From the NCBI GenBank assembly GCA_958496175.1, contig OY292276.1, positions 32,570,449 through 32,634,448 of the forward strand: a DNA stretch of 64,000 bases, given 5' to 3'. This DNA is from Sisyra terminalis. Taxonomy: Eukaryota > Arthropoda > Insecta > Neuroptera > Sisyridae. The translations under genes and the position numbers were made by a program. Below the pieces are notes generated by a model. It saw only the letters and a list, made by a program, of their open reading frames with translations, ran no database searches and had not been told where the DNA came from. Shown here in pieces: positions 46,401 through 56,964 of this stretch (positions are counted from its first letter, which is position 1; every line of letters begins with the position of its first letter).

Positions 46401-49400
46401 AATAACCGGGCCGAAACGTCGCGAATGTAATAAATAGTTTTGACTGATTATTATTTGATCCTAGTCCTCTGAATATTTTTTACCAATTTATCATTCTGTA
46501 AAGAACTCTAATTATACAATAAAAACGGTTGAAACTTATTCCCAGAAAAAAACTAATTCTTACAAAGAAGTATAACTTCTACATGCATCCATATGAAGTA
46601 CACACAAAATTTTTCTTTTAAAAATTATCGTTTGACCACCTGGGAGATACACTCTTGTAAAGTATATCTAACAGTTTCCATTGATATAACTAAAATAATA
46701 ACTTTATGTATAAAAAAAAAACGAGAAAATGTTAACTAGAATTTTTGACTGGAAATTAAAATTATAATTAAAAAATGTTGAAATTTTTTATAAAAACTGT
46801 ACAAACTTCTATAATTAAAAAAAATCAAAACGCGTGTATGAGATTGAATTTCTTGAGTAATCTAATTCTTCTAATAAATTTAATCAATTAGTACTAAAAG
46901 GGTATAAAATTTGATATTTTTAAATATCGTTGTTTTAGTGACAATGAATTTCTTTGCAATTGATTATTATACGATAAAATTTCCATATTAATAACACTAT
47001 AAAAATATTATCAATATGAAAAGGAATACCAATAAAATGTAAATTATTATTCATAATCATATTAAAATTATCTTCTACATCGTTCTGATCTACCTATCTG
47101 TAAATGTAGTTTTCCATACTTTTTCTTAAAATATAAATATTTTAAAACATTATCCATCGATCACTTTTGACTCTTTTGACACCCCTAATTGAAACTAAAA
47201 CTGGCAATCATTAAAACTTAATATTAAACAAAAATATAATTTATACAAAAAATGTTAAAAAATAAGTATTCTAACAAATGGAACACACACATGTGAATAT
47301 GTTTCCCGTTGTGATTAATTGGTTCTCGGCAAACTTGAGAACTTAACGTTTAAGCTAAAAGATAATGGCAGTAGCAAAAAAAAACAACCCAAATACTTAA
47401 TATATTTGGACCTGACCTATCCCTTGTTGCGTCTCCAGAATTCTTTTTGAAAATAACAGACTCGTCACGTTCAGATTTGTTTTTACAATTATTTTTAATT
47501 TATTTTATTTTTCTTTGCAGAATATTGAACGTCCTAATATCAATGGTAATAAAAGTCAGAATGGAGATTTTGGACACAATCGATATAAAAATGGTAAGTA
47601 TCTTTTTCGGTGGATTAAAATATTGCCTATCATATTTTCCCCCTTTATAATACTAGTACAGGGGTGGCCAACCCGCGGGCCGCATTATTCATATTTCCGG
47701 TTTGCGAGATCCTTAACACTTTAATAAAATATATTTATTTTATAATGGTTAAAATACTGAAAATCAATACATTAAAAATGTCTATTGTGTATCTAAATCT
47801 AATATGGTGATATATAATTGCGTGTGATATATATGCAGCCCGCGGAGTTGTGATGCATTTCTAAAGTGGTCTGCCGTATCATTTCGGTTGGCCACCCCTC
47901 TACTAGTATAAATTACACAATTTTGAATTGCCGGGAGAAAAATGTGTTAATGGAGATGTGAACAATTCGAAACACATGTAGGTAAATATTAGAAACACAA
48001 AATGCAAAATCCATATTTATATTTTGTATTCTAGAAATGAAATACGTTTTTAGGGAAAATTTTCTATGTTATTAGAAATACTTTTTGTCTTATATTTTAT
48101 TTCTCATTCCTCCAAACTTTCAGAATATTGGCAATAAAATATGAATACTTTAATGCCACAATAATGTTGGCACAGAAGCGTAGAAAATATATTAATAATT
48201 ACTAACAATTCCTCCCAAATTGCTCCATTGAAAATCACAATGGCTCTTATCATTAAAAAATTAATCAATTCAATAAAATTAGCAATTAAAAATACAGAAG
48301 TGGTTTTTTCTAGTATTCCAACATTTCTTATAATTTTCTTAAAAAATAAAAATCATTTATATAAGTACAATAAATTAAAAACTAGTAGCTACTCATGAAG
48401 TATTCACAACCACCACTGATGAAAAACTGAAATGACAGTTGAAACAAATGACAATAATCAGATATTTCAAATTTACGACATATATTATAATACATATTTG
48501 ATTTTCACTTGCACGTCTCTTTTCTAACTCAAATGTATGTGCTTAAATACATTCTTTGTTCTCTCCCTTTGTCGATATACATGATATATCAAACAGACAT
48601 AGTATAGAGTGTTCATGTTATATATAATCAATGCTTTCTTTGTGGCCTAACATTTCACCTCAAATTTCGGAGATTTTATTTCTGCCTACCTATGTTGACC
48701 GAGTTTGCTGAAGTGAAAAGACAGTTGGAGAAAGACAGAATCTCCGAATCGAATACTATGTCAATATAAGTTAAAACTTCGTCCTCTATACTACACCTCT
48801 GTTTAATATATACTTTTACCAAGTATAATATAGATTAGTAGCTACCCGTGAAATATTTACAACCAACACACCTGACAAATGATAAAATGTGTCAATTGAA
48901 TGAAATCGATAAAATAGATAAAACAAATGGTAACATCAGTTAATTCAAATTTGAGACAACCATTATTATATCGCTTTCCCTTGAGGACAATTTTTGAAGT
49001 TATACTTCCTTAGCGGCGTTATGAAAAAATGATGAAAGTGAATTTTAATTTTCGTGACGGAAGTGACTACAGTATGAAGTTGCTCACAAGCGGTTTAGCG
49101 AGAACCTTCAAGTGGATTTTTGGGAAAGCTAACCGATTTTTGGGAACAATTTACATAGTACTAGAAAGTTGATCTCATCTCATTTCTATTTTTTTATATT
49201 TGAATTAAAAAATAGTTTCAATACATAAATATAAAAGTGTAATAAAAATTAACAGTTACTATTTTATTAATTTAATTTTCAGAACGTTGTTATTTATACT
49301 ATACAAACAGTATGTATATGCAATTGGTTATTAATGTTTATTGTAGATACAAACTATTGACTATTTATACATTTATACATGGTAATTTATGTCAACATTT

Positions 49401-52400
49401 TACTTCTAAAGAGTAAATGTTTTAGATAAGTATTTTTCGAACATGTGATCCATGCTGTATTGATAAACAGTTAATTCAAATATCGAGTATGTAATATACA
49501 TTTTATATAAGTAGCCAATTGTATATGCATATTATATAGTTGTACAAATAACCAACTGTGTATACATGGTATACATACACTATGTATAAATAGCCAATTT
49601 AATCTATTATGTGAAAACTAGTAACTTTTCGTGAACTATTTCACAGTCCAACAATGACATAACTAACAAATAATAGAAATTGGTAGTTGAAAAAAATCGA
49701 AATGGCAGTTGAAACCAATGACAACAATCAGTTAGTTCAAAATTGAAACAATAATTATTATATTTGAATTACACTCATATATGTGTTTACATTCTTTGTT
49801 CTTTATCTATGCCACCATGCGTACATTTGTTTATTATACTGAAATTAAAAGCAAAAATTGTGTTTAAAATTGTATCATATTTTAGTTATCACAAACTACT
49901 AATAACTGATGCGCCAGTTCAGGCACTACCGGAAGAGTCTACGGCAATGGATTGAAAATATATTTTTAACTATACCAAAGAAGTATAATTTCTCACTCTT
50001 GTGTACACACAATCTTTTTTTATGTTTATAGTTCAATTAAGGACATTTGTTTGAGAAGCACTATTAAAACTACTTAACACTTAATTGAGAAATACTTCAA
50101 TAAATTATAATAATCATCGCTAGAATATATATTCAAACTACCCTATATTACCTTCATGTTGCCATGAAATTAGCAGATCACAAAATTGGGAAATCAAAAA
50201 TAGTGTTAGTTTCCACAAAAATGGATTGCATTTTTAACGAATAAAGTTGCTAATCCTCGTATTTGTGTAGTTAATAGAACGAAAAGTAGATTTTTAAAAA
50301 TAACTTAATTGAGTTTTTATTTTTAATTTAAATCACCATAAAACATTAAGAATCTAATTTGCTTTTTTGCTTTCTAAAAAAAAAATAATGTTTTAATAAA
50401 AATGCCAACATTCAACGTTGAAGTGATTGATGAGAATTCTTGCGACAAATCTAAGCCAATGCATAAAATTATATATTACAAGGAAAAAATGCGAATATTT
50501 CCTACTCGTGTTTTAGTAAAACCAGAAAAAAAAACAGGTTCCATATTTAATTTACATTTAAATGTCTTATTTTTCCTCTGTACAAAATGATTAATATCGT
50601 TTCATATTTATTTCGAAGAGGAAAACTTGCCTAATTCTACATAGATAAAATTAGATAATCAACATCGGCTTCGATGGTTTATTTTTCGAGATACCCTTTG
50701 GAAAGTTATATTTATAAAATACGACATAATCCCGCGCCTTGTCTTTGAAGGTAACTTGGCCGTAAAGCAATTTGTTTGATAAATGAAAGGATCCACTTGC
50801 CAACTGAGAGAGAATATTAATAAATACCAAATTACCAGAGCCCACTTTCATCTGCGAAGAGGCCATATCCACCTAAAAGACGAGCGTTATTCAGGTGGAT
50901 TCACATTCCTAATTTATGATTTGCTTCTCGTCCGGAAAGTCTCGTATTTATAAATTATTTCAATCCATCATTTTAATGTCGCAATCGTTCAGAAATTGGG
51001 TGCATTTAAAAAAAACAAATCCAGCAATAATAGGCCATGTTTATATAGTACCGTTGAAGTATATAAAAAACGTTAATATATTCATAAGGATATAGCAATT
51101 ATTTTTCTTTTGCCTTCCAAGCAAGTTCAAAAGTTTTACACAGAACCAATGCATTGGCTGAGAAAAATTTATACTCTTAATATTAACATTAACGAGTGGT
51201 GCATCGCACTTTTTTATTTTCCTTATAGAAAAACAATTGAAAAATAAATTTTCATTTATTCTGATTTTTATAGCTAGCGTATCATATGTACACAAGAAAA
51301 AAAATATTAACATATTTTTGTAAGTAGTTAAACCCTCTACAAGAAAGTTGTCCTATTACTTTTTGATCAGATCACTTTTTCAAAAGATATCCAAATTTCA
51401 ATTTCATTTATGACTAAAAGTGCATTACAAGAAGTATGAACCTTTTTACTGTGACCGTGCTTCATATATCATATTAACTCTTAATTTTAATTTCAAGAAT
51501 ATAAAAAATTTTCAAGTCCTAAAGAATTCTCAATATACCTCTTAATTACAAAATACCTGAAACTTCGTCTGCGTGTCATTATAATGTATAAATAATATTA
51601 CCTATTGTTCAAATTTATTGAATGCCAAGAAATAAGTGAGTCATTTCAATTTCCTAAACTATATACCTATTTTAAATATATTAGCCATACCTCAAAAAAG
51701 TCTTTTATAAAACATTTATCTCCCTAACGTTCAATTTAATTAAAACACTTTTCATAATTAAAATTTAACTAATAGAATATTCCAATTTATGGAAAAATTT
51801 ACTAAATTTGGGAAACGTTTATTAACGTATTTTATTTCGGCATCATTAAAACGTGATAAAATTTCATAAGTTCGAATACAAAGAAATTGGGGTATTATTA
51901 ATCCCAGATCTCTATATCTTAACCTCAGTCCTACTATATTGTTTATATTTATGAACTTTACAATAATATAAATTCAATAATAACAACAATGAAAATTGAA
52001 TTACCAAATTTAACAATGGACTCCAGAATGAAAAACTTAAAATATAAATATCTTTTGATATACTCCATCAATTCCATTGAAATTTGAACACTAATATTTG
52101 TTCTATGCCTAAATTTTATTTTTATTGTAATTTATCATTGCTTTATAACTTATCCTTACTAACAAGATTCTTAATGACTCTAGAGTTAATGAAAAATATG
52201 TATATTATGGTTACTCGTAAGAAGTTATAATTATTTGTAAATGACTATTTTTTCATAAGTTAAGATCTATTAACCGTTACAGTTTTATAATTAGAGTTCT
52301 TAGCAGATTTTACATCATAATAACTATAAAAGACTAGTTTTCTTTTATAAAATACTAGTAGCTAACCGTGAAATATTCACAGCCAATATTGACACACCTG

Positions 52401-55279
52401 ACAAATGACTAAAATTGACAACTCAATGAAATCAAAAAGCTAGTTGAGACAAATGACAACCATTAGTTATTTCAAATTTCAGACTTTATATTTGGTTTTC
52501 ACTGACACGTATGTGTTTACATTTTTTGCTCTATGTCTTTGCCGACTTGTTTATCAATATTTCTATTATTATATTGATTTAAAATATTTTATCCGTATTT
52601 TAACTTAATTATAGATTTTAAAAAATGGAATAAAATTTAAACGAATAGTTTGTTCGTTGCAGGAAACCGGAAAACTAATTTACAAAATTTAAATTAAATT
52701 CTCTCTCGTTTTTCTCGTAAGATTCCCTTTCGATTTAAATTACACACATTGTAAACTGTAAAATGAAGAAAACCTTTCGGAATCGAAAATGGAATAAGAT
52801 TCTTAAAATTGATTTTTGATTTATAAAGTATTATGTACGTAAGAATGAGTTTCACCCCCTACTCCAACATAAGGACATAACCCTCCCTCAATCCTGTTAC
52901 GTAATTAATGAATGACCCCCTATATATTGTAAGTAGTACGTAAATAATTTTTTCACTCAAATAAATATTCGGATATTAATTGATTGTTGGTACAAAAACT
53001 AATATTAAATTACTTACTTACGTATATACGCGTTTAGGTATATTTTATATGCATATGAAGAACTGTTTTTCCTTCGACACCCAATCGACCGTCTAGAACA
53101 AATCAACCCCCCAATAATGTTAAATCGACTCCAAGGGGTCCTAAATCGCCCACTTTGACAACCTATGATTTAAATACTAAATAAGTTACTTTTTTAAAAA
53201 GGGTCTGAAGTTACTTTGGGTATCTAGTTACCCTTAAAAAAGGGAACTTAAATACTTATCTTAAGTTTTTTTTTTTATTTAATTAAGTTATCTAATTAAG
53301 TTACTTTATAGTAAATATGATACTGTAACGTGACGTCTCAAAACTGTATTGAGATGGCGTTTATTCGTTCTTTAATTTCTTTTGGAAATAAATAATCACT
53401 TTCACACTTAACAATCTTTTTTTTTATTACACTTGTATACACTTTTTATTACACAATTACACTTGTCAAAACAATCACTTAAATGACACTAATCACTTTT
53501 AATTTAATTCACACTAATAATCGCTTTGTTGTAACGGAAATTCAAATCTGAACTTCCGTACAGAACTGTCAACTGTCTTGAACTGAGCGCCTTATATACC
53601 CGCAACCCAACATTCTAGAATATACTCCAATGTTCGCCAACGTTCCACCACCTTCTAGATGTTTCTGGAACAACCTATATGTACATTTACATTGGTGGGG
53701 GAGAGATAGAAGTCACTCAGCCAATCGCGTGCCGGCATGACACAAAGAGAGAGACAGACTTTGTCCCTTTCTGTTACAATACGTTTTTCTGGCAGCTTTA
53801 CTATTAAGAATGAATGATGGATATTAACTTCTTCCCGTTGTTTTTAGTTTTCATTTCGCTTACTAATTGGTTCTTTTCAATCTTAGATAATCAAAAAATC
53901 ATACTTTTATGATGAAACCTCTTTTTGAAAGTTTTAAATTGTGAGTTATCGCAATTTTTTTCTAAAATAACGAATTATTATTCAAAGTTTTGATACTCAA
54001 TATCGGCACAAAATGTTCAAATGACCTACCTACTTCATAATCAAATTCCCAAACGCTGAGCTAAACTAAACTAAACACACACTAAACTATAATAGATAAT
54101 TTAACTAACAAAGCCTTAAGTATACACCTTAACGGATTTCATACTTTAACGATATCGTAAATTCGTTTAATGAAAAAGAAAACGAATAATAAATGTCATC
54201 ATTTCGGGATGTGATTTGTGAGAATGTGAGTGCAAATAGCCATCAGTTTATGCGAGGAGGTATAAAAAAAACTAAATGTTTTTCAACAATCCGGAAACAT
54301 AAAAAAGTGTAAAACAAAATCTAAATAGATAGATAATGGCAGTCCAGAAAACGAAGAGGAATATGTGGGATCGAATCAACGGACGAGAAGGGACTCTCAC
54401 CGGGAATTTATTTTAGAAATGTCGGGAGACATAGCAAAGCATTAAGTGTTTAGTAAACAAGCAGAATGACACGATTCTCACATTAACATCTGCATCTTGA
54501 AACCATTTCAATATGCTCATCATGGTAAATTATTTCCCTTTTTCTAAAAAAAAATCAATAAACCCCCCTCGGGTTATATTTAGAAAACGTGCTCCTCTCA
54601 AGAAAAAAGTCTGAAAAACTTTTATCAAAACATCAAACTTGGATAAATTGTAATTTTTTGCCGCTGACTTTTAATTTCGTATTTATCTAATTATAAACTG
54701 ACCATTTAGATCATCTAGATCGAGCTTGACAGAGCGAATCTTTTAATGATACGCATTTACAAAGTGCTTTATTTATTTTTAACATTAGTTTGTAGTCATA
54801 GCCATTAATTATTTTCTTCTTTCTAAAACGAAATACTCGTACATTTCAAAGTTACTAATATAATATTATGCCTACGAGATATTCTGGCCGAGACGACAGC
54901 TATTTTTATGAGAAAAGAACACTCACTCTCTCGTATTAAGTTAATGTTGTCAGTTAAGCCCCATATAAATTACTAAATGATCATTAAAGCCCATGAAAAC
55001 ATGAAAGAAAAAAATGCAAACGAGTTACGCATTGAACAGACAAATTTGTCGCGTGCGATTGTTGAAACGTATCTACTCTTTTATTAATATTACATACTTA
55101 TACTCCTCTTTTTATTTTCAGATGCTGAAAGTGATGGATCGGAAACGAATACATCCAGCTTAGAATGTTTGAATATGATTGTTCAAAGTATTACAAATCA
55201 TCAAAGACAACGAAGAAATTTACAAATGCCAAACAATTTAACAGTTCTGCAAAAAGACATTTCTGGACAGCAAAATTAA
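37471..55279 (+). CDS. nau: Nautilus, the insect MyoD-family myogenic bHLH transcription factor
   Basis: Four exons, 37471-37878, 37944-38132, 47521-47593 and 55122-55279, join in phase to encode 275 residues. The protein shows the MyoD-family layout. A Cys-rich stretch (C105, C110 and C113 in [12 protein letters not shown]) leads into the basic region [16 protein letters not shown] (121-136). It carries the Ala-Thr pair and the junction lysine K136 that mark myogenic factors. Helix-loop-helix follows at 137-176. A helix III-like motif [13 protein letters not shown] (235-247) is near the C terminus. The intron inside the bHLH, after RLRK, is only 65 bp, whereas introns 2 and 3 are 9.4 and 7.5 kb and full of repeats. 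It should bind E-boxes as an E-protein heterodimer in muscle precursors. AATAAA-type signals follow near 55425-55445. An untranslated or additional 5' exon cannot be excluded. Confidence 0.95.
38180..39018 (-). CDS. GNAT-family N-acetyltransferase, nested antisense in nautilus intron 2
   Basis: Three exons (39018-38988, 38915-38680, 38623-38180) join in phase to encode 236 residues. The fold resembles the insect arylalkylamine-N-acetyltransferase-like group. An N-terminal helix region with [13 protein letters not shown] comes first. A strand then precedes [17 protein letters not shown], the acetyl-CoA-binding motif A region. The usual R/Q-x-x-G-x-G/A loop reads R-K-N-K-L-A, lacking its glycine, so cofactor binding may be altered. 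The C terminus has [19 protein letters not shown]. The substrate is unknown. The stop codon is only 47 bp from nautilus exon 2, on the opposite strand, so transcripts could overlap in pre-mRNA. There is no signal peptide. Confidence 0.85.
39019..39778. other. Nautilus intron 2, upstream side of the GNAT gene
   Basis: Promoter region of the nested gene by position. No clear TATA box or repeat recognised. ORFs at 39483-39933 look random. Confidence 0.35.
39779..40555 (+). mobile_element. Non-autonomous DNA element, family R (copy 2, internally deleted)
   Basis: Starts GGGTAATTCTCATGACATTT and ends GGAATTTGGTGAGAATTATT, imperfect terminal inverted repeats. It is collinear with 55656-56955 but lacks about 500 bp from the middle. 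Confidence 0.75.
40640..40850 (+). repeat. Dispersed repeat family D, near full-length copy
   Basis: Runs from ACTAGTAGTAACTCGTGAAA through ACCGAAATGACAGTTGAAAC and a CTCTGTCTTTGCG block to TTTGCCTATTATTATATTGG, giving a unit of about 210 bp. Confidence 0.75.
40860..43620. other. Nautilus intron 2, central part
   Basis: AT-rich DNA. A family P-like end (TTCATAAATTACGTAAA) occurs near 40950. The longest ORF is on the minus strand at 42104-42505 (133 codons). It has a hydrophobic stretch near residues 50-67 and an [15 protein letters not shown] segment. I do not recognise it, and it has no clear flanking exons, so it remains only a possible exon or transposon relic. Confidence 0.3.
43624..43666 (-). 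ncRNA. Degenerate hammerhead-like motif with compensatory stem change
   Basis: On the minus strand: CTGCGTAAA, stem II GTTAT-AACTA-ATAAC, GAAACGTA. Relative to family 2, the closing pair of stem II has changed on both sides (C to T and G to A), keeping the pairing. The CTGAGGA core is altered. Confidence 0.4.
45161..45213 (-). ncRNA. Hammerhead-ribozyme-like motif, family 1 (left arm)
   Basis: On the minus strand: TTACGAACGC, CTGAGGA, an extra A, stem II GGCTC-AATAACC-GGGCC, GAAAC, GTC, GCGAATGTAA. Stem I pairs CGC with GCG, then after an AA/AA internal loop pairs TTACG with TGTAA. GTC would be the cleavage triplet. Stem III is just A-C with G-T and has no loop, as if active only as a dimer. 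Confidence 0.55.
45592..45644 (+). ncRNA. Hammerhead-ribozyme-like motif, family 1 (right arm)
   Basis: Exact mirror copy of the motif at 45161-45213, now on the plus strand. Confidence 0.55.
46285..46495 (+). repeat. Third, truncated copy of the palindrome arm
   Basis: Starts exactly where the right arm ends (TGTGTATCTTGGGAGTTTTA). It repeats about 205 bp of the right arm in the same orientation (right-arm positions from about 45498 to 45708), with one or two substitutions. Confidence 0.9.
46378..46430 (+). ncRNA. Hammerhead-ribozyme-like motif, family 1 (third copy)
   Basis: Identical to the motif at 45592-45644 in core, stems and GTC. With the right-arm copy it forms a same-strand pair 786 bp apart, the arrangement needed to excise a unit-length RNA. 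Confidence 0.55.
46500..47520. other. Nautilus intron 2, 3' part
   Basis: Begins with a relic of the family D extension (CAAAGAAGTATAACTTCTAC near 46563). The remainder is AT-rich and ends at the TTTCTTTGCAG acceptor of exon 3. Confidence 0.5.
47659..47900. mobile_element. hAT-type MITE with 8-bp target duplication
   Basis: Ends CAGGGGTGGCCAACCCGC and GGTTGGCCACCCCTC are inverted repeats typical of hAT elements. The 8-bp duplication TACTAGTA at 47651-47658 and 47901-47908 is perfect, so the insertion is fairly young. It sits only 66 bp downstream of nautilus exon 3. Confidence 0.95.
48385..48610 (+). repeat. Dispersed repeat family D, copy
   Basis: Core AATGACAGTTGAAACAAATG with flanking TAGCTACTCATGAAGTATTC and a CTCCCTTTGTCG block at its far end. 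Confidence 0.7.
48835..48975 (+). repeat. Dispersed repeat family D, copy
   Basis: Starts GTAGCTACCCGTGAAATATT and keeps the GTCAATTGAATGAAATCG block. The far end is lost. Confidence 0.7.
49615..50020 (+). repeat. Dispersed repeat family D, extended copy
   Basis: Family D core followed by the extension CAGTTCAGGCACTACCGGAA and CCAAAGAAGTATAATTTCTC shared with 31875-32270. Just beyond, ATAGTTCAATTAAGGACAT recalls the outer end of hammerhead family 2, with the motif itself lost. Confidence 0.7.
50021..52361. other. Nautilus intron 3, middle part, with two unrecognised ORFs
   Basis: The plus ORF 50402-50590 (62 codons) and the minus ORF 50651-50878 (75 codons plus stop) stand out for less biased codon use than their surroundings. 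The minus one follows an acceptor-like TTTTAG and reads [17 protein letters not shown] at its start, so it could be a terminal exon or a gene relic. I recognise neither. A partial SINE tail (minus) lies at about 52130-52210. Confidence 0.3.
52362..52570 (+). repeat. Dispersed repeat family D, copy
   Basis: Starts TAGCTAACCGTGAAATATTC and ends near GTCTTTGCCGACTTGTTTAT, the full family span. Confidence 0.7.
52840..52922. mobile_element. Single terminal end of a family P element
   Basis: TTACGTAATTAATGAATGAC followed by CCCC matches the right terminal repeat of 35591-36456 and 11878-12181. I found no partner end, so it is a fragment. Confidence 0.5.
53324..53778 (-). mobile_element. Solo LTR of a retrotransposon (copy 2), with intact core promoter
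   Basis: Begins TGTAACGTGACG and ends TTCTGTTACA. The 4-bp duplication ATAC at 53320-53323 and 53779-53782 is perfect. Read on the minus strand it has HSEs, then GGTATATAAGG, then a TCAGTTC initiator-like site about 20-30 bases on, then an A-rich leader with several AATAAA. It is 455 bp against 396 bp for copy 1 and inserted in the same orientation at the same tetranucleotide. It lies in nautilus intron 3, antisense to the gene. Confidence 0.85.
53591..53670 (-). promoter_or_regulatory. Heat-shock-like promoter in LTR copy 2
   Basis: TATA box at 53591-53600 (TATATAAG on the minus strand). HSF sites lie upstream at 53613-53620 (TTCTAGAA) and 53653-53670 (TTCTAGATGTTTCTGGAA, four pentamers with one mismatch). 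The order and spacing are those of an hsp gene promoter. Confidence 0.65.
53783..55121. other. Nautilus intron 3, 3' part
   Basis: AT-rich, no recognised element. It ends with a long pyrimidine tract and TTTTCAG before exon 4. Confidence 0.45.
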
Positions 55280-55655
55280 TTTGTATTCTTTTATTGTACT
55301 TGATAAATATAGAATGTAAATATTTTACAATTAATTAAAGTAAATGTTGTTGCATGGAAAAAAGATACACGGGACTCTATAAAACTATGGCAGTGTCTAA
55401 TTTTAAATTTAATTCTTACTGGTTTAAATAAATCATAATAAAAATTATAATTAGAATCAATATTTGATTTTTGTACTAATATCTACGTTTTGTCGATAAT
55501 TTTTTCAGCTTTAGCTACAACTATTACTATACAATCGCTATTCTGAATTTCCTGCATTTCAATATACCGAAATTGATATTTGGCACACATTTGTTTTAAA
55601 ATAGGAGAACTTAGAGAAACCATGTGTTTATGGCAAACACTTTACTGTACATAGG

Positions 55656-56955
55656 TAATTCTCATGAAATATCGAAATTCTTGTACTTCTAGTTTTAACA
55701 AAAATCTAAGTAACCTATGATGGTATTTTTTTCCTTAAAAAGGACATTAACTGAGCTAAAGGTGTCAGTTATAATTTTTGAACTATATGAACTATCTCTA
55801 TAAAATAATAAATAATTTCAACCCTGAAAATCATTCCCTCACTATGTCCCAAACTTGAGACTAGCACATTTTTCAACTTCTAAGTCAAAAATTTTCAAAA
55901 AGATTTTAGCTAATTTAATTTATCGGTTAAAAATCGATTTTCAAAAATCTTTTGAGTTTGGAATGAAAAGTAAAGAACACGTTTTCAAATATCTTTTTTT
56001 ATATGTGTCCCATGAAATAAAATCATTTCCTCACACATTCTACTAACAGTCGATATACAAACGCATCAGTAATCATTCATGAAGGCTCTTATCGATTTTT
56101 GATTGTTGGCAATACTATCAATTATTTCACATATTTAAGTCATCTTATACATGTAAGAGAATCTGTTCAAAATAAAAATGTGAAAATTATTTCGAGATTA
56201 CATTTGCAGTCGTCATTCCTTCACATTGAAGAACAATAGAGGTATTTACTATATCTTAATAATAATTGCACAGTAAAGTAGGTTGTCAGAGACAGTAAAC
56301 TTACACAAAAATTCAGATGTAACTAAAGTTTATGTTTCAAGATTATTTAAGTTATACTTCATTTCGTCATTCCCTTATTTCAAATTGAAACGAGGGAATG
56401 GCGATATGTGAGTTATGGCTCTTAAACTAGTCGAACTTGATTTTTTTTATTTCTTTGCTTATTTAATCTTTAAATTTACCGTTTTTTCCTGTTTAAAAAT
56501 GAGAATATCATTAATATTGGTTTTAGTGAAAATTATTGCTGTAATTGCAATGCAGAGATAGAAATAGTTCATTTCGACAGGGCTAGACAACAAATAACAC
56601 TTTACAGAGGAGTATTATATTTACGTAACAATAATATTGTAAGAGCCCAAAATTTTTTCTCACTATCAAACAATAACATACACGATTCAATGACGGTAGA
56701 TATGGCTTATAAAAACTGTTCCCTCACTTTTAAAATTAGAAATCATCCATAACTCGTCAAAAATAAGTTTATTTTGGAGACCACCAACCATAAGTTTATT
56801 AATTAGTAAATTAATTTATTATGTAAATTAATTAATTAATTATGTAAATTAGTTACACAAATACTACAAAATTGACAACAACAAAAAACAAATGTTTTAA
56901 AGTAATTTTTTATAAATTTTCTATTAATTTTGGAATTTGATGAGAATCACCCACA
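55656..56955 (+). mobile_element. Non-autonomous DNA element, family R (copy 3, longest)
   Basis: About 1.3 kb between AGGTAATTCTCATGAAATAT and GGAATTTGATGAGAATCACC, imperfect inverted ends. Includes the internal hairpin near 56366-56403 (CATTCCCTTATTTCAA facing TTGAAACGAGGGAATG). It starts about 375 bp after the nautilus stop. No transposase domain found. Confidence 0.8.
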
Positions 56956-56964
56956 TGTAAAGTC

